DNA from: Poa pratensis
Taxonomy: Eukaryota; Streptophyta; Magnoliopsida; Poales; Poaceae
Reading direction: 5' to 3'
NCBI GenBank assembly: GCA_947311845.1
Contig: CAMZMU010000040.1
Span: 60,447,901 to 60,511,900, forward strand
DNA: 64,000 nt
Translations under genes and position numbers: made by a program
Notes under the pieces: generated by a model
Told to the model about the DNA's origin: nothing
Seen by the model: only the letters and a program-made list of their open reading frames with translations
Database searches by the model: none
Part shown: positions 35,001-46,773 of the stretch, piece by piece
How positions within the stretch are numbered: the first letter of the stretch is position 1
Layout of the letters: the number at the start of each line of letters is the position of its first letter

Positions 35001-36460
35001 GGGCTTTATCAATTAGCTTATTTTCTTCCTTGGTAATTAATATCATTGGAGAAACATTTCAATTTCCATGTGGGCTTTGTTCTTATTGGTTCTTGATACC
35101 AATAGAGAACAATTTAATTGTGGGCTTTTCTTTAATAGGAATTTGACTAGATTAGAGGGATACAAAAATGTTGCCTTGTTGACTAAAGATAGTTGGATCA
35201 ATTCTATTTGCCTTCGTCACATATTGCCTTTGTTGCTTGCTCAAATGGATCAATGTTGCCTTCTTCTCTTTGCTGCCCATTTGCTTCTAGATGATCCAAA
35301 TGATCCAAAGATCCATTGCTGCCTTAGATATAATTCCCTCTAATCACCACTTGGGTATTAGGACAAGTTCCTAATATCCAGTAGTCGAATTCCAACACAA
35401 AGTTGCCTCACCCTTGTGGTGAAGGCAAACATTTTAATTAGAAGAAACCTTTCTTTTGTTTTGGTTTTTATTTATTTAGGTGATACTCAATTGCTTTATG
35501 CATGCAAAAGGATTAAGATAACAAGGTTGCAAGGCTTGTTACCAAATACTTCTATATAGCACAAGGCCTTTGTATTTCACATAGTTTATTTTTAGATGAT
35601 TTCCAATTGCTTCATGTATGTAAAAAGAATTTGTCCACAAAGGGCCAGCTTTGCTTCCATCTTCTTTTACATAGCATAAAACCTTTGAATTTCACAATTT
35701 CTAGAGAAGTTGATAAGAACAGATACTTGCTTAAATTCCTTTCTTTCTGTTCTTCTTCTTCTGTGCCGGAATTCAAAAATAAGATGTGGGAGATAAGAAG
35801 ATCAAGATAAGTTGAGAAGATCAAAAATGAATTGAAGATCTAGTTTAGGAATTTTCTTTCTTGTTGGATGAGATATGTACTTATTCGATTAAATGTTGTA
35901 ATATTCATTTATTCATTTAGATTCCACTTGTAACGTTTGATCTTGTGTCCATTTTTGTATTTATAAAGACTTTGGACATTTGTATTTGAAATTCGAGATG
36001 AGTGTACTGATAAGATAAGATTGAAATTAGGACATGATGTATTTGAATTCTTGTATGATCACATATGTGAATGATGGAATGATAATTTGTTCATGTATTG
36101 GATTCTGGAATTATGTGTTGAGGGTATGGAGGATTGTGCTTTATGCACTAGTTTGAATATATTCATGTCATTTTATCCAATTGTGTTCAGAAGTGTTGAG
36201 GATTAAGAATAGGTTATGTCCAAATTTTGATTGCCTCGACTAAAGATCCAACTTCCTAAATACTTGTCGTAAAGATCATGTCGAAGTTTATAGCACTCAA
36301 CATGATGATCTAGACCTAAACTCATCGAGTCAAGAGAAACATCGATCCCTTTATATCTTTCCTTAAGCGCGCCAAAATTTCTCGCATGTTCAGATGCATG
36401 CAATGCAAATGCACATATTCTATTTCTACCCTTTAACTCTCTAAACCCTGGGTTGTTACA
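32088..36460 (-). mobile_element. Long LTR-like stretch of a minus-strand LTR retrotransposon
   Basis: The right boundary is firm: on the minus strand a purine-rich tract (AAGGGGGAGAGAA) is followed at 36460 by TGTAACAACCCAGGGTTTAG, the arrangement of polypurine tract and 3' LTR start. The left boundary is only estimated from where composition changes. The stretch has a GC-rich block with CT-rich runs (32700-33400) and a long AT-rich part, with no coding domain. A length of about 4.4 kb would suit the long LTRs of some grass gypsy-type elements. The opposite LTR is not in the window. Confidence 0.42.
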
Positions 36461-37522
36461 TTCTCTCCCCCTTAAACTAAACTTCGTCCCGAAGCTTCGA
36501 TTCTCTCGCGTAGAGTAAGGTAGAAAGAACTTCTACGAATAATGATTCTCTCAAATTCCTTACTGACATGGACTTGGAATGAGATGCTCCCTTGTCCAGA
36601 ATTTCCTTCTGTGCATCCACCCTTGATCCTTACTATCCATGTATCGACTCCTATGGATTTTGTGATGAATTCCAATGATCTCCATAACTCTTTCATTCCT
36701 CTCGGGTTATCCAACTCAGACTCCTTGCATTACTCTGGCTTTCTAGCCCTCTGTCAAAGATCCTCTTCTACATTCTTATAAGATCTTCAGATATGATCTT
36801 TTGTACACTTCCTTATAATCAGGAGACTAAAAAGACTTTATTTCTGATGGTAAGCTCATCGTCTTTGCTTCAGAACCTCCGAGATAACCGTCCTTTACTG
36901 GTTATATAGAACATAATTCTTCCTTAGTGGTTTGCTTCTTCTGAATGGATTAGATACCAATAGTCCATCCAACCATTAATACTATATCTCACAGTATTCC
37001 TCCCATCACTTGTAGTCAGGATGAACAATACTTTCAATGTCAATCTCCTCATATCCTAGTACTGATACGTTAGACTTTCTCATGCTTGACTCTGGTTCCT
37101 TTCATTCCATCCCCTTTTGATTCTCTGATCATAGCTCCTATGACCTTTGGATTCCTTTTGACTTCCAACCTTAAAATCTCAACTACCTCTTTGACTCCGG
37201 AATCTGGTAAATATTGCTGACAATGCTCTTTTATTTTGAAGATCTAGTAGAATATAGATAGCCACTTCTGCATTATCCCAGTCAAGGTATTCCTTTTGAA
37301 TTTCATGTCATCTTCTGCCCAGTACTTTCCAATATACTTGGTCACTCTCCCCCTTGGAATTCCCTAAGACTTCCTCCGCTTTGACCTTCTATCAGTCGAG
37401 CTTCATTCAGTTAGTTTCATCCAGTCAGCTCCATTCCGTCAAGCTTCGTAACTCACCTTTCTGCTCAAACTTCCAGTATATTTGCCTCATGGTCTCACAA
37501 AGAACACGTGGTATATTCACCA
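36461..37522 (-). mobile_element. Internal region of the long-LTR retrotransposon, fragment
   Basis: Lies on the interior side of the polypurine tract at 36461-36474. No clear pol domain; the minus-strand 80-codon frame at 36472-36714 could be the decayed polyprotein end. It is cut off at 37523 by the copia insertion. Confidence 0.38.
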
Positions 37523-38589
37523 TGTTGTGAATCCCCAGTATCATCGTTCGATAAATAGATATTAACTATTCCTATATATCCAACAGTTTCCCGAAGAATA
37601 CGTGGTATGTACAGGTGTAAATATGTAGGGAGCCCCCTATCTAATAGGGAAACTACAATATACAAATATCTCTCTAACACCCCCCCCTCAAACTCATGGT
37701 GGATCCACAACACTGAGTTTGGAGAGGAAAAAACTATGATGTGCTCTAGTCTGGGCCTTCGTGAAAAAATCCGCCAACTGTAACTCTGAAGGCACATACT
37801 GGAGCGCAATAATCTGATCCTGCGCACTAGCACGGATAAAAGAAGCATCAACACCAATATGCTTAGTAAGCTCATGCTTCACTGGGTCACGTGCAATGCT
37901 AATAGCACATGTACTATCTGACAATAGAGTCGTGGGTGTCGTAACAGAGACACCAAAATCTGCAAGTAACCACCGTAACCAAGTCACCTCAACAGTCAAA
38001 AGAGCCATAGCTCGCAACTCAGCTTCTGCACTCGAACGGGAAACTGCGGTCTGCTTCTTTGTCTTCCAGGCAATGAGAGAACCACCAAGAAAAATACAGT
38101 AAGCAGAAAGTGAGCGGCGATCCAAAGGATCACTAGCCCAAGTAGCATCGGAGTAGGACTGAAGCTGTAACGAGCTGGAACGAGGAAAGAAGAGACAAAG
38201 AGAGATCGTTCCACGAAGATAGCGTAGAACACGAAAAAGGTGACTATGGTGAACCGAAGTGGGAGCAGAAACAAACTGACTCAGAATATGGACAGGATAA
38301 GAAATATCAGGGCGAGTAACAGCCAGATAGACGAGACTCCCGACAAGATGTCGATAACGAGCCAGGATCGCCATCAGACGCACGGAGAGAAATATTGAGC
38401 TCCATGGGAGTCTCAACAGTACGCTCATCAGTAAGAGTGGCACGATAAAGAAGATCATGAATATACCATTCTTGGGATATAAAGAAACCACCAGCGGTGT
38501 CGTGGTGGGAACACGCAGATGCCTAGGGGTAGGCTTATTCTGGGGCCGAACGAGTGCTTGTGGATTCGGGGAGGGATAGCGCGCAGGAT
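37523..38589 (-). mobile_element. Truncated Ty1/copia retrotransposon: 3' LTR and end of pol
   Basis: The 157-bp LTR at 37523-37679 (TGTTGTGAATCC...CTCTCTAACA on the plus strand) adjoins a C-run that is the polypurine tract on the minus strand. The pol remnant follows to 38589, where another LTR begins. No 5' LTR is present in the window. Confidence 0.85.
37694..38589 (-). pseudogene. Copia reverse-transcriptase end and RNase H remnant
   Basis: Minus-strand translation gives YRHLVGSLVYLAVTRPDISY, VLRYLRGT, SYSDATWASDPLDRRSLSAY, AWKTKKQTAVSRSSAEAELR, LLSDSTCAISIARDPVKHEL and ADFFTKAQTRAHH: the end of reverse transcriptase and a full copia RNase H. Upstream, near 38390, the correct frame (DLLYRATLTDERTVETPMEL) is shifted, and the main reverse-transcriptase motifs are missing, joined directly to a proline-rich linker. 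Confidence 0.88.
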
Positions 38590-39682
38590 TGCGCACACAG
38601 ACAAACAGATCGACACGGGGATTTACCCTGCTTCGGGGCTCTCGTGAGGAGATAAAACCCCTACTGCAGCATCTAGCCTACTTGGTGTATTTTCCTCTGT
38701 ATATGCAGTGTGTACAAATGCTCCTCGAGCTGTATACGAGAGCAGCGCCGTGCTCAGCTAAGCTAATTTAGAAGAAAGCAGGGGAAGAAGAGCTCCCGCG
38801 AGTGAGCTCCCCGTGCTCATGCCCTCCCTGGTGCCTTTATAAAGAGGAGGCCCAGGGGACAAGGAGACAAAGAACACTATGCGCGGGTCCCACTTGTACT
38901 CTAGTCACATCAGTACACTGTAGCCACGCTGCCTCTGTCACCATGCTGTCCACTTGCGCTTGTCTCCTGGGATGGCAGAAGGCATCTTGTACTTGTCGAT
39001 GGAGAGATGCCGGTCTGGGCGTGGCGCTGTCCGGGGTGCAAGTGCCGACGTAAATCCTGGAGATCTCCTCCGCGTCGCGATACCGGCAACTCGGTCGAAG
39101 AAGACCTGGTGCCGCAATCTTGCTTCTCCAGCGACGATCCGGTCCAAGAGTAGTCCATCCGAGGTATACAACCTCGGCTGCCCGAAGCTGGCCCGCCAGG
39201 AGGAGCCCGTCCGAGACAAGGCAGAGCGCTGGCGCCGGTCGACGTTGCCTCGGTCACGATCTTTAGCCGGTCCAGGTACTTCGGTCGAAGGAACGGAGTG
39301 GCAGCGATCCACCTGAAGTGTTACCGAGTTGGGGTGGCCTCGGCCCAGCCCAGAAGAGGCGACGCCGGTTTGTGGCCTGGTGCGCCGACCCGAGGCAGGG
39401 AGGCCTCGGCCCACCGAGGCTAGCACATGCCGGCCTGGCCGAGGTAGACAATGATTTCGGCCCACACCGAGGCAGGCACAACATCTGCTTATACCTCGGT
39501 TTGCTCCAGGGAACTCGGCCTTCCCATCCGAGACATCTCGGATTAACCGAGGTTCGGCTGTGATTCGGTCCAGATTGCCTTTTTTGCTGTTCTCTTTATC
39601 TCTTGCCTATTTAACTCCTGTTTCTTTCTACTAGCTCCACTAAATCACCAGCTTTGGTATACCCGGGGTCACATCCCCGACA
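38590..39682 (-). repeat. 3' LTR of the LARD-like element
   Basis: 1093 bp bounded by TG and CA. The matching copy at 60641-61733 has exactly the same length. Confidence 0.72.
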
Positions 39683-39931
39683 TTAGTCCCCGAGGCTGCG
39701 GGGGACTCGCAGAGTCGCGCGCAGTCTTACAAAAATAAATGCCACCATTGAAACCTCCATGTACACGACCTCCTGCGTGTACGGGCGCCATAGTAATTCA
39801 GGCGTCTTTGCCATGCCTTCCAGACCGATTGCAACATCTGGTTGACCGAGCTCACCCGAATCAACAACAAGATGGACAGTTTGCACTAAAAATGCGCTGC
39901 CTGCTTGGCCACCATTACACATCGGTTCTCG

Positions 39932-40153
39932 GCCCTCCTGGCTTTCACCGAATTGGGATGCCGCCTGCGTCGGTTAGCCCTCCTGGCTTTTACCGACTTG
40001 AGATGCCGCCAGCGTCGGTTAGCCCTCCTGGCTTTTACCGACTAGAATGCCGCCTGCGTCGGTTAGCCCTCCTGGCTTTTACCGACTGGAATGCCGCCTG
40101 CGTCGGTTAGCCCTCCTGGCTTTTACCGACTGGAATGCCGCCTGCGTCGGTTA
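39932..40153. repeat. Minisatellite A, first block, 44-45-bp units
   Basis: About five units beginning GCCCTCCTGGCTTTTACCGA and ending GCGTCGGTTA. The last three are 44 bp, the first two 45 bp. Confidence 0.92.
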
Positions 40154-40382
40154 GACCGACATAAACCTGCAGCACTGGCCTGCTTGGTGTATAACCCAAG
40201 GTGACAAATACAAACTGCTCCTCGAGCTGTATGATCCAACAAGGGTGGAGAGCTCTAGGAAGAAGAAGAAAGACTACCGAGGAAAATGAGCCCAAGGGGC
40301 CTCGCGCACCGCGCGTCCCTGGCCTAGCTCCGCGCGCACCCGCGCGTGTGTCTGGCCGAGCTCCTCTCAGCCCTCAAGTGAG

Positions 40383-40606
40383 ACCCTCCTGGCCTTTACC
40401 GAATTGAGATGCCGCCAGCGTCGGTTAGCCCTCCTGGCTTTTACCGACTTGAAATGCCGCCAGCGTTGGTTAGCCCTCCTGGCTTTTACCGACTTGAAAT
40501 GCCGCCAGCGTCGGTTAGCCCTCCTGGCTTTTACCGACTTGAAATGCCGCCAGCGTCGGTTAGCCCTCCTGGCTTTTACCGACTTGAAATGCCGCCAGCG
40601 TCGGTT
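40383..40606. repeat. Minisatellite A, second block, 45-bp units
   Basis: Five units of the same family as 39932-40153. Because 45 is divisible by three, two frames stay open through the block; these frames are by-products, not genes. Confidence 0.92.
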
Positions 40607-40645
40607 GGACCGACATAAACCTGCAAGTTAGTATTTCACACGCCT

Positions 40646-41000
40646 TGGTACCTCGGCCACTTCTGGGCTTAACTCACATATGTCTCGATACCTCGGCCCC
40701 TCTGGGCAAATCACATATGTCTCGGTACCTCGGCCCCTCTGGGCAAATCACATATGTCTCGATACCTCGGCCACTTCTGGGCTTATCTCACATATCTCGA
40801 TACCTCGGCCACTCTGGGCATAACTCACATAGGTCTCGATACCTCGGCCCCTCTGGGCAAATCACATATGTCTCGGTACCTCGGCGGCCCTCTGGGCAAA
40901 TCACATATGTCTCGATACCTCGGCCACTTCTGGGCTTATCTCACATATCTCGATACCTCGGCCACTCTGTGCATAACTCACATAGGTCTCGATACCTCGG
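40646..41000. repeat. Minisatellite B, roughly 35-45-bp units
   Basis: About nine units with the core GATACCTCGGCC, then C(A)CTCTGGGC and CACATATGTCTC. There are two subtypes (GGGCAAATCACATATG and GGGCTTATCTCACATAT), arranged in a higher-order order. Confidence 0.9.
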
Positions 41001-41210
41001 ATGTCCGGTAGCCACTTTGGGCGCTTGCCGACATCAACGTCTCCAGCCTCTGCTGGTTTAACATAAGCATATCTCGAATGCCGGTTTTAGCCACTCTGGG
41101 CGTATACCGACATAGATGCTTCCAGCCACTGCTGGTTTAACATATACCTGCACAAACATAACTCAACGGTTGCCTCTGGCAAATCAATAGAAAAGATGAT
41201 TCGGAGATAT

Positions 41211-41485
41211 CACACGATGCCGCGATATACTGGCGATCCGAAATAAACATCGATCTGGAGATACTAGCATAATGCCATGATACACTGGCGAACCGACATA
41301 AACGGCAATCTGGAGATATTAGCATAATGCCATGATACACTGGCGAACCGACATAAACGGCAATCTGGAGATATTAGCATAATGCCATGATACACTGGCG
41401 AACCGACATAAACGGCAATCTGGAGATATTAGCATAATGCCATGATACACTGGCGAACCGACATAAACGGCAATCTGGAGATATT
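41211..41485. repeat. Minisatellite C, 55-bp units
   Basis: Four units at 41266, 41321, 41376 and 41431, nearly identical, starting AGCATAATGCCATGATACAC and containing ACTGGCGAACCGACATAAAC, preceded by one diverged unit. Confidence 0.95.
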
Positions 41486-41999
41486 AGCATTTATAACTCG
41501 GCAAGCCGATACCTAAGACCATCTGTGATATACTTTGAGGCATAGTAAACATAAGATGGATCCGATATAACCACGACCTTTGATATGAATATTCTCTCGA
41601 TAAAACCGATATTACCTTTCAATGTCAGTTCATGCATATATATATACAGAGAAAACTCGACGGGAACAACAACTCTATTTGACAGATAAACATAAGTCTG
41701 GCAGCAAAACTATGCAAGTAGAAACAGACTCGGTCTCAACCGAGTCCCCGAGTCACTTTTCTTATCTAGGAGAAACAGTAAAACAGACCGGCTACTCAGC
41801 CCTCCTGGTCAAGACATCTTGCCCCAGGGGAAACAACTAATCACAGCAAGGTAGAAACGAGGGGCAGTCCCCGAGTACTATTTGAGACTATCTAAAAGTA
41901 TAAGCAGTCATATAAATGATACTTACAATGCGAGGTCGTTGTAGAAGTCTTAATTCGGATTTCCAAGTCTTAACTCGGATTCCAGAACACCTCAGACTG

Positions 42000-42099
42000 C
42001 AGAATACGTCGGATTCCTGCATACCTCGGATTCCTGCATACCTCGGATTTCCTGCATACCTCGGATTTCCTGCATACCTCGGATTCCAGGATACCTCGG
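42000..42099. repeat. Minisatellite D, 17-18-bp units
   Basis: About five units of CCTGCATACCTCGGATT(T). The ACCTCGG core is shared with minisatellite B. Confidence 0.9.
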
Positions 42100-42188
42100 C
42101 AACACACATTCTCAGCAGAACCGACAGTAGCTTTCCGCGTTAGTTCAGCATATATATCATGAAGAATATTTAACGGAAACTGATCTAT

Positions 42189-42201
42189 NNNNNNNNNNNN
42201 N
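42189..42201. other. Assembly gap, 13 N
   Basis: Run of N between the LARD-like element interior and a sequence that restarts inside the EDR2 intron-8 element. It marks the junction of the two copies of the 21.8 kb duplication. Confidence 0.99.
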
Positions 42202-42587
42202 GGAATCATGCAGCGATCGATCCAGCTCTTGCGAGAGGGCAGTTGAACGAGGCCGGCGCGGGGCGATGGGAGTACCAGCACGAGGCCGGCGACGGAAGAC
42301 AGCAGCGGAACGAGGAAGCAAACAGACGCAAGGGGAGATGCCGCCGATGCATCAATTCAGCAATGAAAAGCAGCAGATGAAATCGCTGAACGGATCGGGA
42401 GGACGAGTTGCGCGTCCAAAAAAAATACCATAGCTCATGATACCATGTTAGATAAACAGCAACTTGTATTCCACGGTGCCTAAAGGCCACAATATATAGT
42501 ACATGAGAAAGCCAAAAGGCTAGAATATAAAAGGCCAAAGGCCACCATAAAGGCTAGAAGGTAAAAGGCCAACATATAACTCTAACA
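42202..42587 (-). mobile_element. Partial copy of the intron-8 LTR element
   Basis: Corresponds to 20109-20498; the full 142-bp LTR is at 42446-42587. The left part of the element, the other LTR and everything upstream in EDR2 are missing at the gap. Confidence 0.9.
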
Positions 42588-42656
42588 GAGAGGTCCTGAA
42601 ACCCTTCTAATTGATAACAAGTGGACACATTTTATAATTGTTTATGTCGTGCGCAG

Positions 42657-45600
42657 GCAAGAAGCTGTAGCCGAGCAATGAGGGCTGTTGGTGTCGTGGA
42701 AGCCACATGCGAAGCCATTTTTGGGCTGATAATGAGTATGGATGTAACAAGATATGAGTAAGTGTGTATTCGTTTACTATCTGCCTGCTCATATATGTAT
42801 ATTGATCTAAGTTTGCTTTATATTCAAATGTAGGTGGGATTGTAGCTTCCAGTATGGGAGTTTAGTTCAAGAGGTTGATGGCCACACTGCAATACTATAT
42901 CATCGGCTACAGCTGAACTGGTGTTCAATGTAAGTACCTTTTTGTTGTGTCAAAAACTTGCGTGATGAATGCTGCTACAATTTGCAAGTCCTATTGAAAT
43001 AAAAGAGAAGATTCTTAAAAGAAGCAAGGGACGGATATGCTAGATGACCCTGACAGGATAATGAAATATCTGAGCACAGACTTGACTCGTTTGTACTTGA
43101 ATTCAGAACTTTGAAGTTTTTCATATAGCCATATACTGTAGCATTGTAAAATTGGCATTATCTAGACTCGGTAGCAAAGCCAGTATTCTTGCACTGTTGG
43201 ATGATTGGGTACTCCGCTATCTGGCAGTAAGCAGCAATGCTGTAAAGCATCTAGCAGGACTATTTGTCCATGCATAAGTTTGCTGCGCAAACCAAAAGTT
43301 GAATGAATGTCATCCAAGTAAAACCGACTTACTGGAGTAGCTCCAGAGGGTGAATGGGTGACTGATCTGCTTACTTTGATAGGAAATTACAAAGCTGCAT
43401 GCCTGTATGGCAGCCCCATAAGGCTGTGGATTCGAAGATTTCAATATACAAATTACAATGCATTACCTCAGACTTTTCACCTTTTGTAAACAACTGAACC
43501 TGCAGGGTTGTCTGGCCTCGAGATCTTTGTTATGTACGATATTGGCGGCGCAACGATGATGGAAGTTATGGTAAACTTAGTTTTTTTTCTGGTTTTACAT
43601 CATCCGTTTAAAGCATCTTGTTCAATGTTTTGTGTTTAAACTTGCAGTTGTGCTATTTCGATCTACTGAACACCTGAACTGTGGTCCCCAACCAGGTTTT
43701 ACCAGGGCTTCTATTGAAAGTAATTTGCCTTCTGTTTGTCAGAAACCCTTTTCGTCTTGAGATAATTTTTTTTGTCACTTTTGTCCTTTCCTGAACCTCC
43801 TATTAGTTCAGGTGGAGGTTTCAAGATCACTCCTCTCAAATCTGTGAATGGGAAATCTCGCACTCAAGTTCAACACCTTATGCAAATTGATCTAAAGGGA
43901 TGGGGCGTGAATTACGTTACATCATTCCAGTACCACTCTTTGCTGCAGATGCTGAACTGTGTTGCTGGTACAGACCACAAATAACTCCTTTAACTTGTTA
44001 TGGCATTGCTTGATTATCTGTTATAATTTTTTGCTCATTCCTGGTCATATTCCTTTTCATTATAGTTTGTCGCCATGATTGTTTGACATTTGCATCTACT
44101 TCCAGGATTGCGTGATTACTTTTCCCAAAATGATGACATTCATACAGTTCCGAGGATTCCTGTGATGCATACTATGGCTAATGTGGCCTCAGTTAAAAAG
44201 GGTCAAAAACTCAAGAAGCTGACTCAAAGACCAAACAAGCAGATTCAACTAACGAGAATTCGGATGAGTCAGAAGAAGATGATGATTATCAAGTTCCCGA
44301 AGCTAGCTTGGAGGTGGTAACCCTAGACTAAAGCCGTTCCTAGCTTTGGAAGAAGTTATCTGTTGGTTTGCTACACTAAATCTCATTGCAATTCTTGTGC
44401 AGGAAGACAGCACCAAGTCTGACAGTGACGCGAAGTGCTCTGGTCCGTTTGTTGTCTAACTACATCTTGTTTTCTAATATCTCCACAAATACCTATTTTG
44501 ATAAGCCAATTCTATTCTCACGCCTTCGCATTGTGTTGGGTGATCCAGATCCGATAGATTTGTCTTGTTTTTCGGGCATTATTCGTCAGGATGCAAATGA
44601 GAAAAGCCGTAACTGTTGGGCAGTACCTGATAGCAAGATCTTCAAAGTTCGTAGCAAGAACTTTTCGCATGACAAATCAAAGGTCTAAACTCTAAACCTT
44701 CAACATGTTTCCCTATTTTTTAAGATAGCAGGTTATCAAGAGCTTATTATGTTGTTATTTGAGTTACAGGTATCTGCAGGGAAGTACCTTATGGAGCTTG
44801 TCGCAGCTGACTGGTTCAAAGATACCAAGCGTATGGATGATGTTGCCAAGCGTAAAGGATGCGCTGCTCAGGTCAGTAAATTGTTTATGATTGATTAACT
44901 GTCTGGACTTGCTTTTGTAACTCTTGCAACATGATTGTGTCAATGCATGAAACACCATTGTCTTAACCTGCAAAGCAGCATTTTGAATACTTTAGTTCAG
45001 TATATTACTGTTCTCTTGTGCAGACCTACTGGTAAATACATAAACATTCATTTCCTCTGTTTTCTTAACCTCTTGCTATTTCATTCATACAATCATATTG
45101 ACTATTAGAAGCTTGATATAGTTTTCGTAGCTATATAAGCTTTTTATAGTTGTACTTTTCATACTAGTAGCTTAGCTCTTTGATCGTGTACTTTCTCTTA
45201 TCATGTGAAGGGTAGAACCTGTAGTCAGATCTACGTGTGAGGGAGAGTTCAAATTTTGAATTGATGACACAATTGTCTGATCCGTATTTAAATTGAGTTT
45301 TGCTTTGGTCTTAGATTAGAGCTAGCACTGTTTGAAAGTGAAATTCATGTCTCTGTCAAACCTAGGAATCTAGGATTAAAAAGGTTGTAGAGAATCATAG
45401 AGATCGAGCGACCAGAGAATACCTTGTAATTTAGTAGAAGTGCAGTACCACCTTATTAGAGTTAGCATGTGAATCCTTTACGTGTGTACCACTGAAGATT
45501 TGTTTCCTGCATATGTATGAACTGAAGGGAGTTCCTAACTAACTCAGCTCTACCTTATGTATTGATTTTGACTGAACCCGTACTGCTGTAGGTTGCTGCT

Positions 45601-46773
45601 GAGAAGGGGATGTTCAGTTTTGTTGTAAACATACAAGTAAGCTCGTGTTCGTTCACTTTCCACATCGACATGGTTCATTTCTTTCTGCCCCACTCAGCCC
45701 TTTTCTTACTGAAAGGCAACACGTAGACAAAATATCAGTCACTACTGTTTCAACTATATTTTCTTGAACGCTTGGTCTCAGAAATCTGCATCTGTTCTTT
45801 CAGCAATCCTTTTTAGGATAGTCCCATAAAACGTAACAAACGAGGACAGATGCAAAATATTGTGATGTTGTTTTTGTATTGTTACATGATACTTTGTATC
45901 GTTTAAATTTCTATCTGTTGATCTTATAATCATAGTGTGTCCTTTGGAAACAATAATTCTCATGCCTTTCCTTCAAGCACCGTTTTAGTTCTGTTGGTGC
46001 TTCTTTTCCATGTCCTGGCCATGTTTTAAGTCAATATGCTTTTGCAGATTCCTGGATCAACTCATCACAGTCTGGTCCTCTACTTTGTCACAAAATCCTT
46101 AAAGAAAGGATCACTCTTGCAGCGTTTTGCCGATGGTGACGATGATTTCCGAAACAGCAGATTGAAGCTTATCCATCCGTTCCAAAGGTATTATATTTTG
46201 TAATGCACAGTCATGTGAGTGCATGGCAGTTCGCTGTTCTCACTCTAGCATTAACTTTCTCAGGGATCTTGGATAGTGCGGCAAAGTGTTGGAAGTACAC
46301 CTTGCTTATTGGGAAAGGCTGTTGATTGCACCTATATCCGTGGTCCAGAGTACATGGAAGTAGGCGCTAACTTTACTCAGAGCAAAAATTCGTTTCAATG
46401 AAAAATATCGATGTACATTGTACATGGTACTGTTGAAGTTATAACTGAGGCATAAATACTGCATTTTTCTGGTCATCCCTTCTTCTGCAGGTGGATGTGG
46501 ACATTGGATCTTCAGCAGTAGCCAATGGGGTTCTGGGCTTGGTCTTCGGTTGTAGTTACAAGTTTAGTAGTCGATATGGCTTTTCTCATACAGGTAAAAA
46601 CACCCCCATCATAGTCATCTATATTTCCATGATTCCACTTCAAAGGAATTATTTATATGACGATTTTGTAACACCTGCAGGCAAACACATACGATGAGCT
46701 CCCGGAGCAACTCATAGGCGCTGCACGGTTCTCGCACATCGAACCCTCCGCAGCAGTACCTCCTGGGGAGTGA
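42657..46773 (+). pseudogene. EDR2 second copy, exons 9-22 only, frame-broken
   Basis: Same exon order and splice sites as 20568-24697, but the START domain is cut at its beginning and the PH domain is absent. Single-base changes break the frame compared with the first copy: a lost A near 44210 in exon 14, a lost C near 46174 in exon 19 (ATCCATCC instead of ATCCCATCC), and a gained T near 46551 in exon 21. That last change destroys the FGVVTSLVVDM stretch that the first copy preserves. Either a decayed duplicate or an uncorrected consensus; I favour the latter. Confidence 0.85.

Larger units (their letters stand above)
20109..41953 (+). repeat. Direct duplication, copy 1
   Basis: Matches 42202-64000 in the same order and orientation, with scattered substitutions and one-base indels. 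The offset falls from 22093 to 22047 bases along its length. It includes EDR2 exons 9-22, the MORF gene and the nested retroelements. The true right end may extend to the gap at 42188. Confidence 0.97.
38590..42188 (-). mobile_element. Coding-less LTR retrotransposon (LARD-like) with minisatellite-rich interior
   Basis: The LTR at 38590-39682 (1093 bp) begins TGCGCACACAG and ends CATCCCCGACA on the plus strand. On the minus strand CTCGGGGACTAA directly precedes TGTCGGGGATGTGACCCC, the usual order of polypurine tract and 3' LTR. The interior from 39683 to the gap has no gag or pol but holds four tandem-repeat families. The 5' LTR is not seen; the sequence stops at the N gap. It interrupts the copia element at 38589. 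Confidence 0.7.

Noticed and set aside
40404..40631. Open frames of a 15-residue repeat protein (CRQRRLALLAFTDLK or MPPASVSPPGFYRLE)
   Set aside because: Two frames are open only because the 45-bp minisatellite unit is a multiple of three; no gene context, and the related first block breaks frame with 44-bp units.
41211..41485. Regularly spaced 55-bp repeats resembling a CRISPR array
   Set aside because: The units abut with no variable spacers, and the context is a plant LTR-element interior.
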